From positions 930,001 through 994,000 of the forward strand of contig JADKBV010000001.1 of the NCBI GenBank assembly GCA_016714895.1: a stretch of DNA of 64,000 bases. Reading direction: 5' to 3'. A program made the translations under genes and the position numbers. The stretch comes from Saprospiraceae bacterium. Lineage in GTDB: Bacteria; Bacteroidota; Bacteroidia; Chitinophagales; Saprospiraceae. The notes under the pieces were generated by a model. That model ran no database searches. It saw only the letters and a program-made list of their open reading frames with translations, and was not told where the DNA came from. Below are positions 53,656 to 62,352 of this stretch, piece by piece; within the stretch, counting starts at the first letter, position 1, and each line of letters opens with the position of its first letter.

Positions 53656-54393
53656 TCATTTTTTCTCACTAATAGTTTTATTTGAAGTACCCGACGTCAC
53701 AACAAAATCCGCACAAAAATAGGCCGGCGTATTCATACCAAACTGTCCTGTATCCGAAGAAGAAAGTTCAAACGACAAACTATCCACATTGCCTAAAGAA
53801 CTCAGATCCACCCATTCCCAGGTTTTTACAATGTAGTCCTGATTATTGTCTGAAAAGCGATAATCTGCCAGATAAAAATTAACACTGTCACTGGTGATGT
53901 TGCCTTCTGAATACCCTTTAATCTTCAGCAGAAAAAAATCGGGATCGTTGCCAGTGATACCACCAAATTTTTTGGCAAAAGCATCTCCGTCTTTCATACT
54001 GAAATATGTATACGTCGAATTGGTAATATACATTCCGTTTACCGGTTTGCCGGCTGCCTCATTGCGCAAAATCATGTTATTATTACCAAAAGCTGAATTG
54101 ACCACATAGTGTTTCGAACCGTTAAATCCGCTACCCGGAATCGCACTATATTGATTGCCAAACCCGGGTGTGGTCTTATCGGTGACATTAGAAACAGCCC
54201 AACCTGTCCAGTAAAAAAACTCCCGGTCATAATAATTAGGTAAAAAAACCAAACCATTGGTAAAACCTCCATCACTTCCCGCATCATCCTGATATCTGTT
54301 TTCCGGAAGGTTAAATTCTTCAAAATCCCAGCTGACCTGTGCATAAAAAACAACTATATAGAACATCAAAATGAGGGTAAAAATATATTTCAT
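53656..54393 (-). CDS. Secreted DUF4465 protein, putative B12-binding partner
   Basis: 245 residues. A signal peptide (FTLILMFYIVVFYAQ) is followed by the DUF4465 pattern: WDFEEFNLPENRYQDDAGSDGGF, FYWTGWAVSNVTDKTTPGFGNQYSA, KGYSEGNITSDSVNFYLADYRF, TWEWVDLSSLGNVDSLSFELSSSDTG. DUF4465 proteins recur next to cobalamin receptors in Bacteroidota, and a surface B12-binding role has been proposed for relatives. Here it is the second gene of a B12-riboswitch operon, 32 bp after the BtuB-like gene. It has no lipobox. Confidence 0.85.
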   Translation of the reverse strand: MKYIFTLILMFYIVVFYAQVSWDFEEFNLPENRYQDDAGSDGGFTNGLVFLPNYYDREFFYWTGWAVSNVTDKTTPGFGNQYSAIPGSGFNGSKHYVVNSAFGNNNMILRNEAAGKPVNGMYITNSTYTYFSMKDGDAFAKKFGGITGNDPDFFLLKIKGYSEGNITSDSVNFYLADYRFSDNNQDYIVKTWEWVDLSSLGNVDSLSFELSSSDTGQFGMNTPAYFCADFVVTSGTSNKTISEKK

Positions 54394-54425
54394 ATTAAAT
54401 AAATTTATAATGTGTTTTGAATGGA

Positions 54426-56342
54426 TTACGATTGCTTTTTGGTAAATTGAATATAAAAACCTCCCTGAACATGAATACCCGGCATAGGTCTTCTTTCTAC
54501 AATGATATAGTGATTATTCCACACATTGTTGACATGTAAAAACAAGGATCCTGCCCAATGATTTTTAGGAAAATGGTAATGTAAACGAACGTTACCGACA
54601 AAATAAGACGGCAACCGATCATTGATACCTTGTGTTTCTCCGGTGAAACGATGTTGAACCAAAACCATGAAACTTCCCAACTCGACTTGCAGATTGATAA
54701 AACATTGATGTACAGGGGTATAGATTAATTGACTTCCGGCATCGATTTTGGGATTTTGTACAGCGACTTTATTGGTCGAACTGATATAATCATATCCTAA
54801 TGTACCTGACCAGGTCACCTTTTTGGTTTTATGTTCCAAAAAAATCCTTGGTTCCCAACCTCTGCTGATCACTCTGGTAATATTGTTGGCAGAAAAGAAA
54901 AACGAACCTTCGCTTGCACTCCACAAAATCCAATGGTTGATATCTCTGTAATACCAAGACAAACTGGTGCGTAACTTCCAGTTATTGAACTTGATTCCAT
55001 ATTCGGTTGCTCCTTCCCCACTCCATCCTGATTCCGGTAAAAGATCCGGATTACCTCCCGGTCTCCAATACCGGTCATTGAGTGTCGGAAATCGATAATT
55101 TCGATTGATTTTTCCAAAAATTGTCCAGTTTTTAGAAACCTTGTATTCAACAGCGAAAGAAGGCAAAAAGGGCGCTTTTTGATCTCCGATCCATTCCTGT
55201 CTCCATCCTGTTTGAAATGTCCATTTTTTCAACAACATTTTCCATGAAGCAAACAAAGCAATTCGGTTTTCCTCCGGAACCACTGAACGATATCCGCCGG
55301 CACTAGCTTTTGTGAAACTGTGGGTTGTACCGACATGCAGAAAATGATTGTTTTGCCATGACCATTGGCCTGAAATTTCGTTCAACCAGATAAAAAAGGA
55401 ATTATCTGCTTTTTCCCGGTTCAAAGGGTCGGAATAGTCGAGTTCTTCTGTAAAATATCCACTTTTTACAGCCAGAAAACCACGTTTTGTCAATCTTTTA
55501 TAATCAAACATAATCCTGTGAGACAAATCAGATTGTGCCGCCTCACTTTTTGATTGTACAATTGTCGGGGGAATCTGCCGATTCGCCTTTTGAAACCAAT
55601 AATGTATCGCAACTTTTTGTTTTTCAGTAATATTCCAATAAAAATCCTGCATCATAGATTGTTGCCTGTACGCAGCATTCGTTTGCTGTCTGTAGGGAAG
55701 ACCCTTGTCCAAAAAGTAGCTAAAGTCGTTTTCTGCCCTTTGATCGGCATATCTGGTCACCGCTTGCCATCTTTTACTGCCAAGATTCACTTTACTTTCG
55801 TGCAAAAAATGACCGAAACTACCCATCTGAACACTGCCTGAAACTTTTGTAATATTTCTGAAATCAGGTTCGTTTTTGAGATTTATTGTACCACCGATGG
55901 CACCGGATCCCCACATAGCCGAATTACTTCCCGGAACAAATTCTACCGTTTCAACCGAAGAAACAGGCAATAAAGACAAATCCAATAAACCCAACATCGG
56001 ACTCTGTACCGGCAACCCGTTCCAAAGTACCAGCGTATGACCGGCGCTACCTCCACGTATTGTCGAAGTGGCCAAAGAACCCGGACCGTAGTTTTTAATG
56101 TACACACCTGTTTCTGATGTTAATAAATCTGCAACTGAATGGATATTGCGGCTCTTCAAAGTATCGGAAGACCATGTTTGTGTTATCGTCCCTATATGTT
56201 TTGTCCGGATATTGTCATCAGTAATCAGGATTTCATCGGCTATAATAGTCGTATCAGCCCATTCCTGTGCCATAGCGGAAAACAAAAATCCTCCGGCATT
56301 AAACCATAATAACAATACAAAAAATCTGATATTTTTTAACAT
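54426..56342 (-). CDS. btuB: BtuB-like TonB-dependent vitamin B12 receptor
   Basis: 638 residues. Signal peptide, then a plug domain (SVADLLTSETGVYIKNYGPG, STIRGGSAGHTLVLWNGLPV, VPGSNSAMWGSGAIGGTINLKNEP) and a 22-strand-type barrel ending GGFYIQFTKKQS. A receptor for cobalamin is inferred from the cobalamin riboswitch 99 bp upstream and from length and plug. Energy would come from TonB-ExbBD elsewhere. The ORF opens at 56426, but that start lies near the riboswitch and the signal peptide begins at ATG 56342. Confidence 0.92.
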   Translation of the reverse strand: MLKNIRFFVLLLWFNAGGFLFSAMAQEWADTTIIADEILITDDNIRTKHIGTITQTWSSDTLKSRNIHSVADLLTSETGVYIKNYGPGSLATSTIRGGSAGHTLVLWNGLPVQSPMLGLLDLSLLPVSSVETVEFVPGSNSAMWGSGAIGGTINLKNEPDFRNITKVSGSVQMGSFGHFLHESKVNLGSKRWQAVTRYADQRAENDFSYFLDKGLPYRQQTNAAYRQQSMMQDFYWNITEKQKVAIHYWFQKANRQIPPTIVQSKSEAAQSDLSHRIMFDYKRLTKRGFLAVKSGYFTEELDYSDPLNREKADNSFFIWLNEISGQWSWQNNHFLHVGTTHSFTKASAGGYRSVVPEENRIALFASWKMLLKKWTFQTGWRQEWIGDQKAPFLPSFAVEYKVSKNWTIFGKINRNYRFPTLNDRYWRPGGNPDLLPESGWSGEGATEYGIKFNNWKLRTSLSWYYRDINHWILWSASEGSFFFSANNITRVISRGWEPRIFLEHKTKKVTWSGTLGYDYISSTNKVAVQNPKIDAGSQLIYTPVHQCFINLQVELGSFMVLVQHRFTGETQGINDRLPSYFVGNVRLHYHFPKNHWAGSLFLHVNNVWNNHYIIVERRPMPGIHVQGGFYIQFTKKQS

Positions 56343-56440
56343 GATCAGGACTGCTGAAAAATGACACACTTCAAACAATGCAGCCTGAACAGGAAGATGT
56401 TCCACCTGAAATGGTGGCTTCTCCATCTATTGTACGGAGC

Positions 56441-56609
56441 ATTGCCCTTTGTGCGAAGGCAATATCCACACTTTTCCGGGAGGCGATCTGACTTATGATA
56501 TAACATCAATTACAGTTGCGCAACAGCTCACGATTCACACGTGATTCCCCTCTTCCAACCCGTTTTAAATAATGATTCACAAATCATTATCACAAGGATG
56601 CCGGAAAGT
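56441..56609 (-). promoter_or_regulatory. Cobalamin (B12) riboswitch upstream of btuB
   Basis: Minus-strand sequence shows the conserved cobalamin aptamer blocks in order: GGAATCACGTGTGAATC, GCTGTTGCGCAACTGTAA (56510-56527), AAGTCAGAT. The closing stem P1 pairs ACTTTCCGG (56609-56601) with CCGGAAAAGT (56479-56470). Downstream, a hairpin ATTGCC/GGCAAT (56441-56463) exposes TTCGCA, which can pair with the TGCG loop, as in the known L5-L13 kissing interaction. B12 binding would turn the uptake genes off. Confidence 0.93.
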
Positions 56610-56619
56610 ATTTAGAAAA

Positions 56620-56627
56620 CAAAGGTA
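56620..56627 (-). promoter_or_regulatory. Promoter -7 element TACCTTTG for the riboswitch transcript
   Basis: Minus-strand TACCTTTG, perfect TAnnTTTG, 10 bp upstream of the P1 stem, so transcription would start almost exactly at the aptamer's 5' end. Confidence 0.6.
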
Positions 56628-56728
56628 GTATCAAATATTGAATAAAAAAAATTTATTGGCTGAATATGTGAACCCTGTCTTTCGGATACAGGATTTCAAA
56701 AACATATTACAATTTCATATATATTTAC

Positions 56729-56736
56729 TATCTTTG
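56729..56736 (+). promoter_or_regulatory. Promoter -7 element TATCTTTG for parC
   Basis: Perfect match. It is only 4 bp before the TTG at 56741, so translation most likely begins at ATG 56762 instead. Confidence 0.6.
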
Positions 56737-56761
56737 CCCTTTGAAGGATAAACCTCAATGT

Positions 56762-59479
56762 ATGAGTGACGAAATTAAAAACAAGGTAACAGATACCGAT
56801 GGCGAAGGAAGCGATTTGGTGACGCTGAACCATATGTATAAAGAATATTTTCTGGATTATGCGTCTTATGTCATTCTCGAAAGAGCTGTTCCGGATATTG
56901 ATGATGGTCTGAAACCCGTACAACGAAGAATACTCCATGCTATGAAGGAAATGGATGACGGAAGGTACCACAAAGTTGCCAATATCATAGGACAAACCAT
57001 GCAATACCATCCGCACGGGGACGCAGCCATAGGCGACGCATTGGTCAATCTGGGACAAAAAGATTTATTGATTGACTGTCAGGGTAACTGGGGTGACGTA
57101 CGTACGGGTGATTCAGCAGCTGCACCCCGATATATTGAAGCCCGTCTGACAAAGTTTGCCCTTGAAGTCCTTTTTAATCCTCAAACTACCGAATGGCAAC
57201 TGTCGTATGACGGTCGTAAAAAAGAACCGGTTTCTCTTCCTGTAAAATTTCCGTTGGTTTTATCCCAAGGAGTTGAAGGAATTGCCGTTGGTCTTTCTAC
57301 TAAAATCCTGCCTCACAATTTTATCGAACTGATCAAAGCTTCCATAAAAATTCTTGAAGGGAAAAAAGTCAAAATCTACCCCGATTTTCAAACGGGGGGA
57401 ATGATTGATATCAGCGAATACAACGATGGAAAACGCGGAGGCCGCGTGAAGGTAAGAGCCAAAATCAAAATCGTCGATAAGTCCAATATTTCTATCGTGG
57501 ATTTGCCTTTCGGAGTGACAACCAATACCATGATTGAGTCCATCCTCAAAGCAAATGATAAAGGACAGATAAAAATCAAAAAGGTCATTGATAACACCGC
57601 CAAAAATGTGGAAATCCTGTTGGAATTGATGCCCGGCGTTTCTCCTGACGTCACCATGGATGCCTTGTATGCCTTCACTGATTGTGAGGTATCGTACTCG
57701 CCCAATGCCTGTGTGATCGTGGATAACAAACCTTTATTTTTGGATGTATTGGAAATACTGGAAGTTTCCACCATGCAAACCAAAGAGTTATTGCGCAGAG
57801 AACTTGAAATCCGGAAAGCAGAACTTGAAGAAAAATGGCATCTGGCATCGCTAGAAAAAATATTTATAGAAAACAGAATTTATCGTGATATAGAGGAATG
57901 TGAAACCTGGGATGATGTCATCAAAACCATTGATACAGGACTTAAAAAATATGTAGCAACTCCTTCAGATCCATTATCAACAGGTGATACAAGACTCATG
58001 TTAATGCGGGATATCACAGAAGAAGATATTGTCAAACTTACAGAAATTAAAATTAAAAGAATATCTAAGTTCAATTCTTTTAAAGCGGATGAATTGATGG
58101 CAGGATTACTCAGTGAGTTGGAGCAGGTAAAACATCATCTGGCACATCTTACAGAATATGCTATCGCTTATTTCGAAAATTTATTAACTAAATACGGAAA
58201 AGGTAAAGAAAGAAGAACAGAAATCACCAACTTTGTTTCTATAGAAATCAAAGAAGTAGTTGCCAATAATGCCAAACTATACGTAGATCGCAAAGAAGGA
58301 TTTATCGGTATGGGCATGAAAAAGGATGAATTTGTCTGTGATTGTTCAGATATAGCTGATATCATAGCTTTTACAAAAGACGGCAAATTTAAAGTTGTCA
58401 AAGTCGCGGATAAAGTATTTGTCGGCAAAGACATCATCCATGTCGATGTTTGGTTGAAATCAGATGACCGAACGACCTATAATATGATTTACCTCGATGG
58501 TGTATCCGGTAAGGCGATGGCAAAAAGATTTAATGTCACGGCAATAACACGGGATAAAGAATACGACCTGACCATGGGAACCAAAGGAAGTAAGGTTTTG
58601 TATTTTACCGTCAATCCAAACGGTGAATCCGAGATTGTAAATATTCAGCTTTCTCCGGGATCTTCTGCCAAAAAGAAAATTTTCGATTTTGATTTTGCAG
58701 AATTGGCCATCAAAGGCAGAGGGTCTCAGGGCAATCTGGTGACCAAGTATCCGGTCAAAAAAGTGACACAGGTTTCCGTAGGGAAATCTTCTTTGGGTGC
58801 CATGAAAATCTGGCTGGATGAAGTGTCCGGCAAATTGAATCAGGATGAACGAGGCAAATACCTCGGGGCTTTTGATACCGGATGTAAACTAGTTACTCTT
58901 TATAAAGATGGTGCTTACGAAATCAATGACCTCGACCTTACCAAAAAATTTGATGTTAATAATATCGTCGAGATCGGTAAGTTTGAAGAAGATACCATCG
59001 TCAATGTAATCTATCATGAAGGCGAAAAAGGTTGGTCAATGGTCAAACGATTTAAAATCGAAACCAGTACTCAGGATCAGAAATTCAGTTATTTGCCTGA
59101 AACACCGGGAACAAAATTATATTATGCGACCATATTAAAAAATCCGGTGGTCCAATATCTGTATAAATTTGGTGGTCAAAATGTTGAAAAAACATTGGAA
59201 TTAGCCTCATTTATAGAAGTTAAAGGTTGGAAAGCCCTCGGCAACAAACTTTTTGAAGGTAAATTAACCAAGGTGAGTTTTGTATCTGCTGATTCTGAGA
59301 TTATTCCATCAGAAACAGAAACCACAGAGGACGAAATCGTTATAAAAACTGAACCTACAGTTAAACCGGATACCCAGGTTAAACAAGCTTCTTTATTTGA
59401 CCCGGAGCCACCATCAGAAGAGGATAAAAACAAAAAAGACCGTTTAAGTACCGGAGATACAATAGAGTTTGACGTCTAA
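56762..59479 (+). CDS. parC: DNA topoisomerase IV subunit A (ParC-type)
   Basis: 905 residues. Type II topoisomerase breaking-rejoining subunit. The N-terminal part (YKEYFLDYASYVILERAVPDIDDGLKPVQRRILHAMKEMDDG) and the Tyr loop (GDSAAAPRYIEARLT, catalytic Tyr in APRY) are clear; C-terminal beta-pinwheel repeats (around 490-800) follow, with GRGSQGNLVTKYPV and others. The C-terminal tail is acidic. The absence of a GyrA box and divergence from GyrA favour ParC. The partner parE is not in the window. ATG 56762 preferred over TTG 56741 because of the -7 box. Confidence 0.93.
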   Translation: MSDEIKNKVTDTDGEGSDLVTLNHMYKEYFLDYASYVILERAVPDIDDGLKPVQRRILHAMKEMDDGRYHKVANIIGQTMQYHPHGDAAIGDALVNLGQKDLLIDCQGNWGDVRTGDSAAAPRYIEARLTKFALEVLFNPQTTEWQLSYDGRKKEPVSLPVKFPLVLSQGVEGIAVGLSTKILPHNFIELIKASIKILEGKKVKIYPDFQTGGMIDISEYNDGKRGGRVKVRAKIKIVDKSNISIVDLPFGVTTNTMIESILKANDKGQIKIKKVIDNTAKNVEILLELMPGVSPDVTMDALYAFTDCEVSYSPNACVIVDNKPLFLDVLEILEVSTMQTKELLRRELEIRKAELEEKWHLASLEKIFIENRIYRDIEECETWDDVIKTIDTGLKKYVATPSDPLSTGDTRLMLMRDITEEDIVKLTEIKIKRISKFNSFKADELMAGLLSELEQVKHHLAHLTEYAIAYFENLLTKYGKGKERRTEITNFVSIEIKEVVANNAKLYVDRKEGFIGMGMKKDEFVCDCSDIADIIAFTKDGKFKVVKVADKVFVGKDIIHVDVWLKSDDRTTYNMIYLDGVSGKAMAKRFNVTAITRDKEYDLTMGTKGSKVLYFTVNPNGESEIVNIQLSPGSSAKKKIFDFDFAELAIKGRGSQGNLVTKYPVKKVTQVSVGKSSLGAMKIWLDEVSGKLNQDERGKYLGAFDTGCKLVTLYKDGAYEINDLDLTKKFDVNNIVEIGKFEEDTIVNVIYHEGEKGWSMVKRFKIETSTQDQKFSYLPETPGTKLYYATILKNPVVQYLYKFGGQNVEKTLELASFIEVKGWKALGNKLFEGKLTKVSFVSADSEIIPSETETTEDEIVIKTEPTVKPDTQVKQASLFDPEPPSEEDKNKKDRLSTGDTIEFDV

Positions 59480-59499
59480 AACCCGGTTTTGACACATAA

Positions 59500-59543
59500 A
59501 AAACATCTTTTTCACTATTGCAGCGGAAAAGATGTTTTTTTTT
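59500..59543 (+). terminator. Rho-independent terminator after parC
   Basis: AAACATCTTTT (59500-59511 region) pairs with AAAAGATGTTT across a ~14-nt loop and is followed by T residues. It lies 20 bp after the parC stop. Confidence 0.8.
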
Positions 59544-59585
59544 GTCCTTATTTGTATTGATTTGTGAGGTACTCCTGAAAACAAT

Positions 59586-59613
59586 TTTGAATTATGTTTT
59601 ATTTATATCTTTG
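59586..59613 (+). promoter_or_regulatory. Promoter of thyA (-33 TTTG, -7 TATCTTTG)
   Basis: TTTG 59586-59589 and TATCTTTG 59606-59613, 16 bp apart, 30 bp before the thyA ATG. Confidence 0.6.
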
Positions 59614-59643
59614 TATTCTTCATTCAAAAATTGACAATACAGC

Positions 59644-60438
59644 ATGAAACAATATCTGGATCTTTTGCGACACATAGTCGAGACCGGAACTCAAAAATCC
59701 GACAGAACAGGAACAGGAACGATCAGTTGTTTTGGATATCAATTGAGAACAGATCTTGCAGAAGGTTTTCCATTGTTGACCACAAAAAAGATACATTTTA
59801 AATCCGTTGTTTATGAATTATTATGGTTTCTCAAAGGCGATACCAATATCAAATACCTGACTGACCACGGTGTCAGAATCTGGAATGAATGGGCAGATGC
59901 CGAAGGAAATCTCGGACCGGTTTATGGCAAACAATGGCGGTCGTGGGAAAAATCCGATGGCACAACGGTAGATCAGATTTCAAACCTGATGGATACCATA
60001 CGCAATAATCCTGATTCACGCCGGATGATTGTAAATGCCTGGAATGTTGGTGATATAGATAAAATGGCACTTACACCCTGCCACTGTTTGTTTCAGTTTT
60101 ATGTAGCTGATGGAAAATTATCCTGTCAGTTGTACCAAAGATCGGCAGATGTATTTTTGGGCGTACCTTTTAACATAGCTTCTTACGCTTTACTGACGCA
60201 CATGATAGCTCACGTTTGTGGTCTGGGTGTCGGAGAGTTTGTACATACTTTCGGCGATGTCCATTTGTATAATAATCACATAGAACAAGCCAAAGAACAA
60301 ATGTCCAGAAAACCGGGAAAACTGCCGGTATTAAAGATCAAACGGCAGGTTTCGTCGATTTTTGATTTTGAATTTGAAGATTTTGACATAGAAGATTACC
60401 ACCCGCAGGCGCATATCAAAGCATCCGTTTCTGTATAG
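59644..60438 (+). CDS. thyA: Thymidylate synthase
   Basis: 264 residues, the E. coli ThyA length. It methylates dUMP to dTMP with methylene-tetrahydrofolate. Motifs: SDRTGTGTISCFGYQLR, FPLLTTKKIHFKSVVYELLWFLKGDTN, catalytic Cys in LTPCHCLFQFY, RSADVFLGVPFNIASYALLTHMIA, HVYN-like DVHLYNNHIEQ. The downstream membrane protein gene begins directly after its stop. Confidence 0.98.
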   Translation: MKQYLDLLRHIVETGTQKSDRTGTGTISCFGYQLRTDLAEGFPLLTTKKIHFKSVVYELLWFLKGDTNIKYLTDHGVRIWNEWADAEGNLGPVYGKQWRSWEKSDGTTVDQISNLMDTIRNNPDSRRMIVNAWNVGDIDKMALTPCHCLFQFYVADGKLSCQLYQRSADVFLGVPFNIASYALLTHMIAHVCGLGVGEFVHTFGDVHLYNNHIEQAKEQMSRKPGKLPVLKIKRQVSSIFDFEFEDFDIEDYHPQAHIKASVSV

Positions 60439-60714
60439 ATGGAAAAAAATTGGTGGCCTTATATACTTGCCGGAGAATCGGTATTTTTTTTATTTTTCTG
60501 GTTAATTAATCCTTATCTCGCATGGTTATTGACCGTAGTGCTGGCACCGATATTTATGGCTGTTTTTTTGATTTCAAAAATCTCAGAATGGATTGAAAAA
60601 TCAAATGTACACGGTAGTTTTTTTTCTTTTATGTTTTGGATGGGTTTTATACCCTTGGTTTGGGCTCTGATATTTTGTTGGCTGGATGATTTTGCCTTCA
60701 GTTGGATGAAATAA
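60439..60714 (+). CDS. Small hypothetical membrane protein
   Basis: 91 residues beginning immediately after the thyA stop, so likely cotranslated. Three hydrophobic stretches (ILAGESVFFLFFWLI; YLAWLLTVVLAPIFMAVFLI; FFSFMFWMGFIPLVWALIFCW) with a short charged loop (SKISEWIEKSNVHG). I do not recognise a family. The next gene is convergent, 5 bp after its stop. Confidence 0.7.
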   Translation: MEKNWWPYILAGESVFFLFFWLINPYLAWLLTVVLAPIFMAVFLISKISEWIEKSNVHGSFFSFMFWMGFIPLVWALIFCWLDDFAFSWMK

Positions 60715-60719
60715 ATATA

Positions 60720-61400
60720 TTACGGTGTAAATTTATACCCGACAGATCTGATGGAATGAAAATATTTGGGATGTTTTATATCCGGCTCAAAATATTTGCG
60801 CAGAGCCAAAATAAAATTGTCAATCGTCCTGGTAGATGGAAAAACATCATAACCCCAAACGACTTGCAATATCTGATTTCGCGATACCACTTCATTTTGT
60901 TTATCAACCAAAAGCTGCAGCAAAAGAGCTTCCTTTTTGGTGAGCTCAAACGGACCATTTGGCCCTTTAACGACATACGTTGCAAAGTTTATTTCAAATC
61001 CACCAAAAGAATACGTAACAACTTCTTGAGCTTTTTCTTCAGAACTTCTTCGAAGGATATTATGAACCCTCAATAATAATTCTTCCAATTGAAAGGGTTT
61101 GGTCAGGTAATCGTCGGCTCCGAGTTTCAAACCAAGAATCCTGTCATTTGAAGTGTCTTTTGCAGAAATAATGATAATGCCTACTTTTTTGTTTTGAAGG
61201 CGCACTTTTTCACAAATCTGAAAACCACTGACTTCGGGCAACATAACATCGAGGATCAGCAAGTCAAAATACTGACTTTCTGCAATATCCAGAGCTACTT
61301 TTCCATGATCACAGGACACAACTTCGTAACCCTCCATCTCCAGATTCATTTTGATGATTTTATTCAAACTTTCTTCATCTTCGACCAAAAGTATTCTCAT
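60720..61400 (-). CDS. Response regulator, OmpR/PhoB type
   Basis: 226 residues. Receiver domain (ILLVEDEESLNKIIKMNLEMEGYEV; phospho-acceptor Asp in LLILDVMLPEV; Lys in DDYLTKPFQLEE) and C-terminal winged-helix (LTKKEALLLQLLVDKQNEVVSRNQILQVVWG ... DNFILALRKYFE ... HSIRSVGYKF). It binds DNA on phosphorylation by the histidine kinase encoded 12 bp upstream. Target genes are unknown. Confidence 0.93.
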   Translation of the reverse strand: MRILLVEDEESLNKIIKMNLEMEGYEVVSCDHGKVALDIAESQYFDLLILDVMLPEVSGFQICEKVRLQNKKVGIIIISAKDTSNDRILGLKLGADDYLTKPFQLEELLLRVHNILRRSSEEKAQEVVTYSFGGFEINFATYVVKGPNGPFELTKKEALLLQLLVDKQNEVVSRNQILQVVWGYDVFPSTRTIDNFILALRKYFEPDIKHPKYFHSIRSVGYKFTP

Positions 61401-61412
61401 GACATCTGGATA

Positions 61413-62351
61413 TTATTTGGGTAAAATTACATTAAATATACTACCTGAAGGGAGATTTTCAGATATTTCTATCTTGCCTTTGTGTGCTTTAACGATCCGA
61501 CCGGCGATATATAAGCCCAATCCTGTACCTTTTGTTTTTCGGGTGTCTTCATTTCCAATACGATAAAATGGTTCGAAAATTTTCACTTTATCTTCTTTTG
61601 ATATCCCGATTCCTGAATCCTTACATTGAAAAATGACGGATTCTTCATTTTCCGTAAGGGTCACATCAATGACGGGATTTTTTCCACCATATTTAACGGC
61701 ATTTTCCAGAATATTGACCAATACAGAATCAAATGCTTCTCTGTCAATCGGATAAAATATCTTTCCCAAACGATCAAAACGAATCGCCAGATTTGGGTTT
61801 AATGAACGAAATCTTTTAATCTGATGACCGACAAAATCATTCAGTTCTGTAGATTCAAAATTGTATTGATATGCTGTCTGAAGCTTCGCCGAAAGCAATA
61901 AATTATTAATCAGTTTTTCAAGTCTTTTACTTTCTGTGAGAATATTATCCAACAAAACATGTCTCTTTTCTTTATCCAGTTCCCTTTTTTGTAAAGTTTC
62001 TGTGATAAGATTGACAGAGGCAATGGGGGACTTTAACTCATGGGTTATGGACAACAAAAAGTTTTTTTGTCGTTGCGCCGCGTCGAGTTCTTTATTGAAC
62101 ATTCTTTGTAAAACGTATAAACCGATAATCAACATACAACCGAATACAAACCCTTCACCAAGAATCATTTTGGCTTTTCTATCATGAAAAACTTTCAGTG
62201 ACTGGTAGGCTTCGACATATTCCGGCTTGTTTTTATCCAAATGAGCTGCTTTGACAGCAAAAAGTTCTGCATTATTTTTGCTCAATAATATAGTCCACCA
62301 TATTAAGGCCAGGGACATATAAAACATAACAGAATAAGTCAGAATTCTCAT
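61413..62351 (-). CDS. Sensor histidine kinase
   Basis: 312 residues. Two membrane helices (SVMFYMSLALIWWTILL; LGEGFVFGCMLIIGLYVL) frame a ~40-residue exported loop, too small for a known sensor domain. Then HisKA with the phospho-His (SITHELKSPIASV) and HATPase_c (N-box NILENAVKYGG; G-boxes KDSGIGISKED and GTGLGLYIAGRIV). It partners with the response regulator downstream. It begins 1 bp after purB ends. Confidence 0.93.
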   Translation of the reverse strand: MRILTYSVMFYMSLALIWWTILLSKNNAELFAVKAAHLDKNKPEYVEAYQSLKVFHDRKAKMILGEGFVFGCMLIIGLYVLQRMFNKELDAAQRQKNFLLSITHELKSPIASVNLITETLQKRELDKEKRHVLLDNILTESKRLEKLINNLLLSAKLQTAYQYNFESTELNDFVGHQIKRFRSLNPNLAIRFDRLGKIFYPIDREAFDSVLVNILENAVKYGGKNPVIDVTLTENEESVIFQCKDSGIGISKEDKVKIFEPFYRIGNEDTRKTKGTGLGLYIAGRIVKAHKGKIEISENLPSGSIFNVILPK

Positions 62352-62352
62352 C

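Noticed and set aside
56696..57058. 120-residue minus-strand ORF over the start of parC
   Set aside because: It lies antisense to the conserved ParC N-terminus and across its promoter.
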